Shown here one piece after another: positions 49,142-56,127 of a stretch of 64,000 nt of DNA. Below the pieces are notes generated by a model that was given only the letters and a program-made list of their open reading frames with translations, was not told where the DNA came from and ran no database searches. Numbering within the stretch: the first letter of the stretch is position 1; each line of letters starts with the position of its first letter. Origin of the DNA: Clostridium beijerinckii (lineage in GTDB: Bacteria; Bacillota; Clostridia; Clostridiales; Clostridiaceae). The stretch is from positions 2,898,501 to 2,962,500 of the forward strand of contig CP029329.1 of NCBI GenBank assembly GCA_003129525.1, in the 5' to 3' direction. Made by a program: the position numbers and the translations under genes.

Positions 49142-50875
49142 TTAATTCGCCTCCAATGCAAGTGATTCAAAATCTTGGAATTGATGAGAATAAACATTAT
49201 AATAGAAGCCCTTAGACTTAACTAAGCTTTGATGATTACCTTTTTCTACAATCCTACCATCTTTCATGAATAGAATAATATCTGCATCTTTTACCCCAGA
49301 TATTCTATGTGCAATTATAAAGGTCGTAGTTTTTCTCTTATTATTTTTTAGATTTTGAAGTACGTTAAATTCAGTTTCCATATCTAGAGCAGAAGTTGAA
49401 TCATCAAGAATTAATATAGGGGATTTTCTAATTATTGCTCTTGAAATAGCAAGTCTTTGTTTTTGCCCACCAGACAATCCAAGTCCTCTTTCACCAATAA
49501 TTGTATCAAAACCATCAGGCATTTCTTTAATAAAGACGTACGCAGCACTATCTTTAACTGCTTTTATTAAGGTGCCTTCAGATCTATTACTACCAAAATC
49601 AATATTATTTTTTATTGTATCTGAGAATAGGAAGGTATCTTGAAAAACAATAGACATATTAGCTCTTAAAGTTTCTAAGTTCCAATCCTTAACATTAATA
49701 TTATCAACTAAAATTTCGCCTTTAGTTACATCGTAGTATCTTCCGATTAATGAAAGTAAAGTACTTTTACCACACCCAGTAGTTCCCATTATAGCAACAC
49801 TACTACCTGATGGAATATTTAAATTTATATCATGTAATACTTCTACATTATTATAAGAGAAACTTACATTTTTAAATACAATATCGCCTTTAACAATAGT
49901 TGGATTGTAACTATTTTCTTTAGAAGAAATTTCAGGTTTTCGATCTAGTATATTTTTTATTTTACACATAGAAGCTTTATTTTGAGAAAGTAAGTTAATA
50001 AGTGATCCTAAATTTCTAACACACCAAGAAAGATTAAAGATATAGCTAGTAAAAGCAACTAAACTACCTAAACTCAAATTTCCTTGAATACATAAATATC
50101 CACCGTATACTATCATTATAATTGGTGCACTATTTGTTAAAAATTCAATTAAGGGTCCAAAAGTACCAACTATTTTTGCTTGTTCAACATTTAGATCAAA
50201 AAATTTTTGATTTACTTTTAAAAATTTTGATATTTCATGTTTTTCACGAGCAAAGGCTTTTACAAGTCTAATTCCAGAAACATCTTGTTGAACTATAGAA
50301 TTAATTTCGGCAGTTTGATCGCTGATTTGTGAGTATACAGTCCAAAACTTCTTGTCCATAATTGTGCCAATGTAAGCTACAGGGAGCAGTACAACTAAAC
50401 ATATAATTGTGAGTGATGGATTTAAGCTAAACATTATAATAGCAGATACTGAAAAAAGTATTATTGCTTCAATGAATACTCTCATTCCAAATGCTAAAGT
50501 ATCCCAAACAATATCGACATCTTCAATAATTCTTGATAATAGTTCTCCGGTATTATTATTATCAAAGAATGAAAATTCAAATGATTGGAATTTAGAATAT
50601 AAATCTTGTCTTAATTCTTTGCAAACAATGACAGCAAATTTATCAAATAAATATTCCTTTAAATATCCTAGTATGCCTTGGATTAAAGCAAATGAGACGA
50701 TAGCTATTAAGAAAATGAATAAATAACTTTCCATATCACCTATAATGCTATTATCTATAAATATTTTTTGAAAATATGGATAAGCACTGTCAATGCAAAT
50801 ACATCCTATCATAGAAGCAATAGGGATAATTAAGAATTTCCATTGTTTTGCAATGTAAGTTTTAAATAAAGTCAT
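49142..50875 (-). CDS. ABC exporter half-transporter, BmrC-like (degenerate catalytic site)
   Basis: 577 aa with six membrane helices and an ATPase domain: Walker A GTTGCGKST, signature LSGGQKQ, Walker B ILILDDSTSALD and IAHRIS. The catalytic Glu after Walker B is Asp, as in the non-consensus subunit of heterodimeric exporters (BmrC, TM287, LmrC). ATG 50875 follows AAAGGAGGACTTTTT. The gene is preceded by a short leader ORF and an intrinsic terminator (50996-51025), suggesting drug-induced attenuation. Confidence 0.92.
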   Translation of the reverse strand: MTLFKTYIAKQWKFLIIPIASMIGCICIDSAYPYFQKIFIDNSIIGDMESYLFIFLIAIVSFALIQGILGYLKEYLFDKFAVIVCKELRQDLYSKFQSFEFSFFDNNNTGELLSRIIEDVDIVWDTLAFGMRVFIEAIILFSVSAIIMFSLNPSLTIICLVVLLPVAYIGTIMDKKFWTVYSQISDQTAEINSIVQQDVSGIRLVKAFAREKHEISKFLKVNQKFFDLNVEQAKIVGTFGPLIEFLTNSAPIIMIVYGGYLCIQGNLSLGSLVAFTSYIFNLSWCVRNLGSLINLLSQNKASMCKIKNILDRKPEISSKENSYNPTIVKGDIVFKNVSFSYNNVEVLHDINLNIPSGSSVAIMGTTGCGKSTLLSLIGRYYDVTKGEILVDNINVKDWNLETLRANMSIVFQDTFLFSDTIKNNIDFGSNRSEGTLIKAVKDSAAYVFIKEMPDGFDTIIGERGLGLSGGQKQRLAISRAIIRKSPILILDDSTSALDMETEFNVLQNLKNNKRKTTTFIIAHRISGVKDADIILFMKDGRIVEKGNHQSLVKSKGFYYNVYSHQFQDFESLALEAN

Positions 50876-50995
50876 AAAAAGTCCTCCTTTTAGGATAGTT
50901 GATGTTTAAAATGAATTGATGCTAAAACATGTATAAAATTAATATCCATTAGGCGCCTAATAGAAGAATAATCAAATATAAATAATTTTTAACAC

Positions 50996-51025
50996 AAAAA
51001 AAACACAGCTATTCAGAGCTGTGTT
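50996..51025 (-). terminator. Intrinsic terminator between leader ORF and ABC exporter genes
   Basis: On the - strand AACACAGCT, six-base loop, AGCTGTGTT, then eight T residues. It lies 52 nt after the leader stop codon and about 120 nt before the exporter start. Transcription must pass it to express the exporter, so it is a likely attenuator. Confidence 0.85.
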
Positions 51026-51039
51026 AAACACAAAATGCA

Positions 51040-51082
51040 ATGTGATTAGTTAAAGGCTGTAAGCCAAGCTAATAAATCACAT
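51040..51082 (-). promoter_or_regulatory. Alternative stem overlapping the leader stop codon
   Basis: ATGTGATTTATTAG at the leader stop (ATG TGA) can pair with CTAATCACAT downstream, enclosing a small GGCT/AGCC hairpin. A ribosome stalled in or at the end of the leader would block this stem. A direct antiterminator pairing with the terminator arms is not proven. Confidence 0.4.
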
Positions 51083-51166
51083 AGTTTCTCTATTTTGAGG
51101 TTTCACAGATGAAGAAATATCAATGTTAAATTGTATTGAAACAGTAAATATTTTATTAGTATTCAT
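51077..51166 (-). CDS. Leader peptide ORF, 29 aa, upstream of the ABC exporter
   Basis: ATG 51166 has a near-perfect AAAGGAGGTTTAACT site. The peptide begins MNTNKIFTVSIQFNIDISSS and ends NRETM. It has its own promoter (51210-51238) and is followed by a terminator and then the BmrC/BmrD-like genes. This arrangement matches B. subtilis bmrB-bmrC-bmrD, where slowed translation of a leader peptide by antibiotics lets transcription pass a terminator. The peptide sequence itself is not recognisably related to BmrB. Confidence 0.65.
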   Translation of the reverse strand: MNTNKIFTVSIQFNIDISSSVKPQNRETM

Positions 51167-51209
51167 AGTTAAACCTCCTTTAAATTTATTTTTTAAACAT
51201 CATCTATAT

Positions 51210-51238
51210 AATATACCACAAATTTACATAAAAAGCAA
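51210..51238 (-). promoter_or_regulatory. Promoter of the leader/ABC exporter transcript
   Basis: On the - strand TTGCTT, a 17-bp spacer, then TATATT. The transcript would begin near 51203, about 37 nt before the leader ATG. Confidence 0.65.
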
Positions 51239-51274
51239 TAGCAATATGAAAGAGCAAAATATAACTATAAAAGC

Positions 51275-51306
51275 AGATAACTTCTTAATTAATTAAGAAG
51301 TTATCT
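51275..51306. repeat. Perfect 32-bp palindrome
   Basis: AGATAACTTCTTAATT followed directly by its reverse complement AATTAAGAAGTTATCT, without a spacer. It lies between the gene at 51326 (-) and the exporter promoter. It could terminate the 51326 transcript or be an operator. Confidence 0.75.
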
Positions 51307-51325
51307 ATAACAGAAATATAGAATA

Positions 51326-51430
51326 TTAATCTTTTTTATGTGTCTTTTTATTATGTTTAATTGCACAATTATTTTCTTTCTTTTCTTTTTCTTGTTGGCT
51401 TGCACAAGAAGAATCTTTTTTTTCACTCAT
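51326..51430 (-). CDS. Small Lys-rich protein, 34 aa
   Basis: ATG 51430 is preceded by TAGGAGGGATAAATGAT. The peptide starts MSEKKDSSCASQQEKEKKEN and ends KKTHKKD; it is highly basic, with two Cys residues spaced 14 apart and no hydrophobic core. A ribosome binding site of this quality and a following palindrome suggest a real gene. No family recognised. Confidence 0.6.
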   Translation of the reverse strand: MSEKKDSSCASQQEKEKKENNCAIKHNKKTHKKD

Positions 51431-51570
51431 ATCATTTATCCCTCCTACCTCAAGAATTTAGTTCTAATATTACAATACTATTTTCTTCAATATACAAATT
51501 ATAATACTATGAAATTAATAGTAAAAATATAGACTTTAGCGACATCTAAAGAGATGAGAGATAAAAACCG

Positions 51571-52506
51571 TTAGATATCAGATAAAGTTTCTTCTTGAGT
51601 AGAATTTGTAGTGTTTGAAACAATATTAAATTTAAGTCCATTTTCTGAAACATAAACTCCAAGAAATATTAATAATGCTCCTAGACTTGAAAATAATGTG
51701 ATTTTCTCATGTAATACTAATACAGAGAGTATAAGAGTAATTGCTGGGATAAGATAGATATAGTTGTTAGTTTTTACTACTCCTAATTTATCTACAGTAA
51801 AATTCCAAACAACATAACAAAGACTAGAAGCTACAATTCCTAAAAATAATAGGTTAGATATTACGCTAAAGGTTAAGAGCTTGGAGATATCAAAATTAAA
51901 TTCTGATGTAAATAAAAATGGAATCATAGTAAGTAAAGCATAGAAAAATATTTTTCTTGTTAGATATAGATAATTATATTTGCTGCCAAATTTCTTTGTT
52001 GTTATTGAATAAATAGACCAAGATAAAGCAGCACATAAAGCAAGAATATCACCTGTTGGATTTAACTTTAACATAAAATTACCATTAAACATAACTAAAA
52101 AGACCCCTGAAATTGCAATTAAAAATCCAAAAAAGAGATTTTTATTAAGTTTTTCACCTTTAGTAAAAAAATGAGCAAGTAGTGCTGTAATAATTGGCGC
52201 TGTTGCAACTATTAATCCTACATTTGAAACTTGTGAAATTTTCACTGCAGAATTTTCAGCTAAAAAGTAAAGTGATCCACCGGTTATTCCTGAGAGCAAA
52301 AACATGGCTTCTTCTTTCAATGAATCAATTTTATGAAATTTCGGATGTATTATAAGTAATAAAAAATAGGCTATTACAAACCTATAAAACATAACTTCAA
52401 GTGGAGTAAATGTATTTAATAGTATCTTGCTAGAAATAAAGGTAGTTGCCCAAATAACTACAGTTATTAAAGCCAATAAATTTAATAAAATTTTTTTGTC
52501 TTTCAT
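51571..52506 (-). CDS. EamA/DMT-superfamily transporter
   Basis: 311 aa with ten predicted membrane helices in two EamA repeats: the first from LLALITVVIWATTFISSKILLN and ending about residue 140 (GVFLVMFNGNF), the second beginning GDILALCAALSWSIYSITTKKF and ending LGALLIFLGVYVSEN. Both repeats keep the WAxxxxxxK and P(L/I)xxLxxxxxL patterns. Such proteins export metabolites or amino acids; the substrate is unknown. ATG 52506 follows AAAGGAGACAAAATTC. Divergent from the Cof gene across 184 bp. Confidence 0.88.
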   Translation of the reverse strand: MKDKKILLNLLALITVVIWATTFISSKILLNTFTPLEVMFYRFVIAYFLLLIIHPKFHKIDSLKEEAMFLLSGITGGSLYFLAENSAVKISQVSNVGLIVATAPIITALLAHFFTKGEKLNKNLFFGFLIAISGVFLVMFNGNFMLKLNPTGDILALCAALSWSIYSITTKKFGSKYNYLYLTRKIFFYALLTMIPFLFTSEFNFDISKLLTFSVISNLLFLGIVASSLCYVVWNFTVDKLGVVKTNNYIYLIPAITLILSVLVLHEKITLFSSLGALLIFLGVYVSENGLKFNIVSNTTNSTQEETLSDI

Positions 52507-52602
52507 GAATTTTGTCTCCTTTGTGATTTGATATGCCTAATATAGTATACAATAACTTATATTTTTAATAAATACTATATTCATCAAATTTAAAAAAGTA
52601 CC

Positions 52603-52629
52603 ATTCAACTATGTCTAAAATAGTTGAAT
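52603..52629. promoter_or_regulatory. Inverted repeat overlapping the -35 box of the Cof gene
   Basis: ATTCAACTAT and ATAGTTGAAT are perfect 10-bp arms with a 7-bp spacer. The right arm contains TTGAAT, a -35 element followed 15-17 bp later by TATAATAA. A repressor bound here could control the divergent EamA and Cof genes. Confidence 0.5.
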
Positions 52630-52690
52630 AGTGTTAAAATTAATTATAATAATGAATTTAAAAATGTTATAAATGAGATGAGGGCAAGTT

Positions 52691-53506
52691 ATGAAAAAGA
52701 AATTTGATGGATATGTTATAGTATCAGATTTAGATGGAACTTTATTAGATGACAATAAAAATGTTTCAAATGAAAATATGGATGCTATAAATTATTTCAC
52801 TGAAAATGGAGGGAAATTTTCAGTTGCTACAGGAAGAGTTGTAGAAGCTACTGAAGAATATATTTCAAAAATTAAAATTAATATTCCTATAATAGTTTAT
52901 AATGGTGGAGTTATATATGATTATAATAATAAAAAAATTATTAGTGAAAAATTTGTGGATGAAAATCAAAAGCAAATTACAAATAGGATTAAAGAAGATT
53001 ATGAGGGCATAGGAATGGAGATATATGCAAACCGAAAACTTTATGTTCTTAAAGATTCAGGTAACTCTATTAGATCTGCTACACAAATGTTAGATATAAT
53101 ATATGAGATCACTGAAGAAGTATTTTCCATGGATTGGCATAAGATATTAATCGTTGGAAAGAGTGAAGTTATAGATTATGTAGAGAAAACATTTGAAGAT
53201 AAATATAAGATGAAGGGTACTAGAAGTGGAAAAACATCCTATGAATTATTGCCAGCAAATGAATCTAAAGGGCAAGCATTAAAAAACATAATACAAATGT
53301 ATAATTTAGATAAGAGTAAAGTTATATGTGTTGGGGATAATATGAATGATTTAGAGTTATTACAAGAAGCAGCTTTTTCTTTTTGCCCTGAAAATGGGTC
53401 AGAACAATTAAAGAAATATAGTGATTTTATAGCTCCAAGTAATGAAGAACATGTAATAAAACATATAGTTAAATGGCTTGAAAATAAATTGATAAGAGCA
53501 GAATAA
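52691..53506 (+). CDS. Cof-type HAD phosphatase
   Basis: 271 aa, class IIB HAD hydrolase. Motif I VSDLDGTLLDDNKNVS at about residues 11-26 (D13, D15), motif II FSVATGRVVEA, large alpha/beta cap (about 85-190), then KGQALKNIIQMYNL and motif IV VICVGDNMNDLELLQEA. Family members dephosphorylate sugar phosphates, FMN or pyridoxal phosphate; specificity not predictable. ATG 52691 follows GAGATGAGGGCAAGTT. Single gene ended by a strong terminator. Confidence 0.9.
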   Translation: MKKKFDGYVIVSDLDGTLLDDNKNVSNENMDAINYFTENGGKFSVATGRVVEATEEYISKIKINIPIIVYNGGVIYDYNNKKIISEKFVDENQKQITNRIKEDYEGIGMEIYANRKLYVLKDSGNSIRSATQMLDIIYEITEEVFSMDWHKILIVGKSEVIDYVEKTFEDKYKMKGTRSGKTSYELLPANESKGQALKNIIQMYNLDKSKVICVGDNMNDLELLQEAAFSFCPENGSEQLKKYSDFIAPSNEEHVIKHIVKWLENKLIRAE

Positions 53507-53529
53507 TCTCAGCTAATTATGAAAAAATT

Positions 53530-53570
53530 AAAAGCAGTAAGTATCAGGAATGTGATACTTACTGCTTTTT
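53530..53570. terminator. Terminator of the Cof gene
   Basis: AAAAGCAGTAAGTATCA pairs with TGATACTTACTGCTTTT, a perfect 17-bp stem, then a T-run. Confidence 0.9.
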
Positions 53571-53579
53571 ACTATACTT

Positions 53580-53717
53580 CTATAAATTATTTATATTTTA
53601 CAAATCAATGTTTCAAACATTATTTTACATTATTTAACAATTTATGTGGTAGCAACTTTAATAGCTTTTATTATTACAAAAGTTAAATTTAGAAAGAAAG
53701 TTTTTAATAAAAAGTAG
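53580..53717 (+). other. Short membrane-protein-like fragment, no start
   Basis: An open frame ending in TAG at 53715-53717 encodes a hydrophobic segment and a basic tail (YVVATLIAFIITKVKFRKKV). There is no start codon with a ribosome binding site, so it may be the C-terminal remnant of a lost gene. Confidence 0.3.
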
Positions 53718-53754
53718 TCCTTTGCATTAAATCAATCTTGAAAATAATGAAAAA

Positions 53755-53797
53755 AGACTGTAGTAGATTTGCTTTTACATAAATCTATATACAGTCT
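53755..53797. terminator. Terminator of the DEAD-box helicase gene
   Basis: AGACTGTAGTAGATTT pairs imperfectly with AAATCTATATACAGTCT. A and T tracts on both sides allow use by either strand. Confidence 0.7.
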
Positions 53798-53813
53798 ACT
53801 TTTGTCATTGCCT

Positions 53814-55037
53814 TTATTTAATGAATTTTGAATTATTTGTTTTGTTATCATAAGATTTACTTTTAGCTCTATCTTGTTTTGCTTCAGAAGCATAGTGACT
53901 ATCTTCTAAAACACCACCAAATACTTTCTTTTCAATGAATTTTACATTAAAGGCCCTTTCATATTGCTTTATTATATTAAGTTGTTTAATTGTAGCTATA
54001 CATATTGATGTGCCGTGTGCATCCCCTCTAGCAGTTCTTCCAGATCTATGTAAATATTCATTTAATTTCAGTGGTAAATCTAGATGGAATACATGAGTTA
54101 TACCTTCAACATCAAGGCCTCTAGCAGTAATGTCTGATGAAACTAATATTTTAATTTTTCCATTTCTAAAGCTTTCAATAGCTAGTTTTCTATCTTCTTT
54201 AGAAATTTTTCCGTTCATAGCAAAACAATCTTTACTATGATAATTAAGCTTTACTGTAGTTAACTCAATATCCTCATTATCATTAACAAAAATAATTGCC
54301 TTTTCTGGTTTTACAGCTACAAGAATTTTTCTTAGAGTTTCAAATTTATCACGTCTATCACACACTACAAACATATGCTCAATGTTAGGATTTATAACTG
54401 GTTTATCTTCAGATTTTATAACGACAGGATCTTTCATTAAATCCGTAGCAGCCGCAAGGGTGTCAATTTTTATAGAAGCTGAAAACAACATAAGCTGTCT
54501 ATCTCTCATAGTAGTTTTTATAATATCTTTAACTACATCGGCTCTCTTAGGATCTAATAAGTTATCACCTTCATCTATAACAATTGTTTTTATAGTATGA
54601 GCAGCTATCTTTTTCTTTTTGATAAGATCAAGAATTCTACCTGTTGTTCCTACAATTATATGTGGCTTATTATCCTTAAGCTTTTTAATTTGATTATTTA
54701 TATTTACTTCTCCAATAATTGACATAGAGGTTACAGGAACTTTAGAATTTTCAGCAAGAAGCTTAATTTGATCTTCTATTTGTATAGCAAGCTCATGAGT
54801 TGGTGCTAAAATTATTCCTTGCATTTCTCTTTTTGAGGTATCTATTTTATGAAACATAGGGATAAGATAAGCCAAGGTTTTACCGCTTCCAGTAAAGGCT
54901 TCTCCAATTATATCTTTGTTTTCAAGAGCTGGTAAAATAGATGAAGCTTGAATTGCAGTTGGAACAGTAATGCCTTGCATTTTTAGCCCCTCTATTATAT
55001 TTGAATTTACGTTTAAGTCAGTAAAAGAATTATTCAT
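53814..55037 (-). CDS. DEAD-box-type RNA helicase with a DEGD motif II
   Basis: 407 aa. Q motif FTDLNVNSNIIEGLKMQGITVPTAIQ near the N-terminus, motif I AFTGSGKT, Ia APTHELA, motif II DEGD in IVIDEGDNLLD, motif III SAS, motif IV IIFVNDNED, motif V VSSDITARGLDV, motif VI HRSGRTARG. Ala to Gly in DEAD and SAT to SAS are uncommon, so it belongs to a divergent subgroup. Role probably in RNA remodelling, ribosome assembly or cold adaptation. ATG 55037 with GAAGGAGAAATTA upstream is preferred over ATG 55052. Confidence 0.88.
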   Translation of the reverse strand: MNNSFTDLNVNSNIIEGLKMQGITVPTAIQASSILPALENKDIIGEAFTGSGKTLAYLIPMFHKIDTSKREMQGIILAPTHELAIQIEDQIKLLAENSKVPVTSMSIIGEVNINNQIKKLKDNKPHIIVGTTGRILDLIKKKKIAAHTIKTIVIDEGDNLLDPKRADVVKDIIKTTMRDRQLMLFSASIKIDTLAAATDLMKDPVVIKSEDKPVINPNIEHMFVVCDRRDKFETLRKILVAVKPEKAIIFVNDNEDIELTTVKLNYHSKDCFAMNGKISKEDRKLAIESFRNGKIKILVSSDITARGLDVEGITHVFHLDLPLKLNEYLHRSGRTARGDAHGTSICIATIKQLNIIKQYERAFNVKFIEKKVFGGVLEDSHYASEAKQDRAKSKSYDNKTNNSKFIK

Positions 55038-55267
55038 TAATTTCTCCTTCATAGTTTAATTTTTTGGACATAATACATAGCTCGTAATAATTATAAGATT
55101 ATTTATATATTAAAATTTAATCATTTAAAACTGTTTTAAGATGATGTCCTTACACATTGTTAATTAATTATATCCTTATTATGTTCATTTTTCTAGCTAA
55201 AGTTACAGGATTCTTCAAGAATAAGTAGTTATTAATTATATTTTTTAAATATAACATATATTGAATG

Positions 55268-55275
55268 GAGAAATT
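55268..55275. repeat. Left target-site duplication of IS66
   Basis: GAGAAATT, identical to 57846-57853 on the other side of the element. Confidence 0.9.
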
Positions 55276-55307
55276 GTAAGCGTAAAAAAATTAACGGATA
55301 GATAAAT

Positions 55308-55357
55308 ATAAACCTTCATTGTTAAAATTAACATAGATTTTAACAATGGAGGTTTAT
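55308..55357 (+). promoter_or_regulatory. Hairpin masking the tnpA ribosome binding site
   Basis: ATAAACCTTCATTGTTAAAA and its partner TTTTAACAATGGAGGTTTAT form a stem of about 21 bp with an 8-nt loop; the GGAGG Shine-Dalgarno of tnpA sits in the 3' arm. It would silence translation of transcripts entering from outside. Confidence 0.75.
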
Positions 55358-55361
55358 TTAC

Positions 55362-55685
55362 ATGAATAATAATGAAAAGATAAATTGGAGAGAAATTGTT
55401 GCTACCTTTTCTTCTTACGAAGGAACGTTAGGAACTTTCTGCAATGCAAATCACATTACTAAAAGTCAATTTCATTACTATAAAAAGAAATTTAAGAATG
55501 AAGATAATAATTTACAGTTTCATGCAATTTCAATGAGAGAAGAAAAAGTAACAACTGAAATCACCGTAGTTCCAGCTGATAGACCTAATATAATAATAGA
55601 AATAGGAGCCACTAAAATATACGTACCGGCTAATGAAATAGCTGTTTTGAGCACTTTACTTAAGGATTTGATTACAAATGTTTAA
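55362..55685 (+). CDS. tnpA: IS66 accessory protein TnpA
   Basis: 107 aa. Starts MNNNEKINWREIVATFSSYE and has a helix-turn-helix-like region (GTLGTFCNANHITKSQFHYYKKKF, about residues 24-47) typical of IS66 TnpA proteins. Required together with TnpB for transposition in characterised IS66 elements; the exact biochemical role is not settled. Its stop overlaps the start of tnpB by 8 bp. Confidence 0.9.
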   Translation: MNNNEKINWREIVATFSSYEGTLGTFCNANHITKSQFHYYKKKFKNEDNNLQFHAISMREEKVTTEITVVPADRPNIIIEIGATKIYVPANEIAVLSTLLKDLITNV

Positions 55686-56028
55686 TCTTAATAAAGTTAA
55701 TACAGTTTATCTTGCGTGTGGAATAACTGATTTGAGAAAAAGTATTGATGGACTAATCGTGATTGTGCAAACGCAGCTAAAACTGGATCCGTTTGAAAAA
55801 TCCTTGTTTGTTTTTTGCAATAGGCAAATGAATAGAATTAAGATACTTCACTTTGATGAAGGATTCTGGCTGTACTATTTTCGACTTGAAAATAATAAAT
55901 TGAAATGGCCGATGACTCCAGACGAAGCTCTTAAAATTAACAAAGAAGAATTGAAATGGCTGCTTATGGGATATGAAGTTAGAACTAAGTCTAAATTTAA
56001 GCCAATTGAAGTAAGAAATAGCTTTTAA
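55678..56028 (+). CDS. tnpB: IS66 accessory protein TnpB
   Basis: 116 aa. Contains the invariant family segments YLACGITDLRKSIDGLIVIVQTQL, LFVFCNRQMNRIKILHFDEGFWLYYFRLE and KLKWPMT, matching the TnpB (Orf2) pattern of IS66. It is not related to the IS605 TnpB nuclease despite the name. ATG 55678 overlaps the end of tnpA, implying coupled translation. Confidence 0.95.
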   Translation: MFNLNKVNTVYLACGITDLRKSIDGLIVIVQTQLKLDPFEKSLFVFCNRQMNRIKILHFDEGFWLYYFRLENNKLKWPMTPDEALKINKEELKWLLMGYEVRTKSKFKPIEVRNSF

Positions 56029-56127
56029 AACAAATATCGCTGTAAACCCTTAATTTTGAACTTTTACAAGTTTCGGAATTGAGGGTTTTGTGGTAATATA
56101 TGCCTATATTTGTTGTGAGGTATAGGG

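Noticed and set aside
47371-49197. Start of the BmrD-like gene at ATG 49197
   Set aside because: That start lies inside the preceding gene without a ribosome binding site; TTG 49140 follows GGAGG at good spacing.
51338-51532. 64-aa hydrophobic ORF on the + strand
   Set aside because: It has no ribosome binding site and lies opposite the small Lys-rich gene, which has a strong site.
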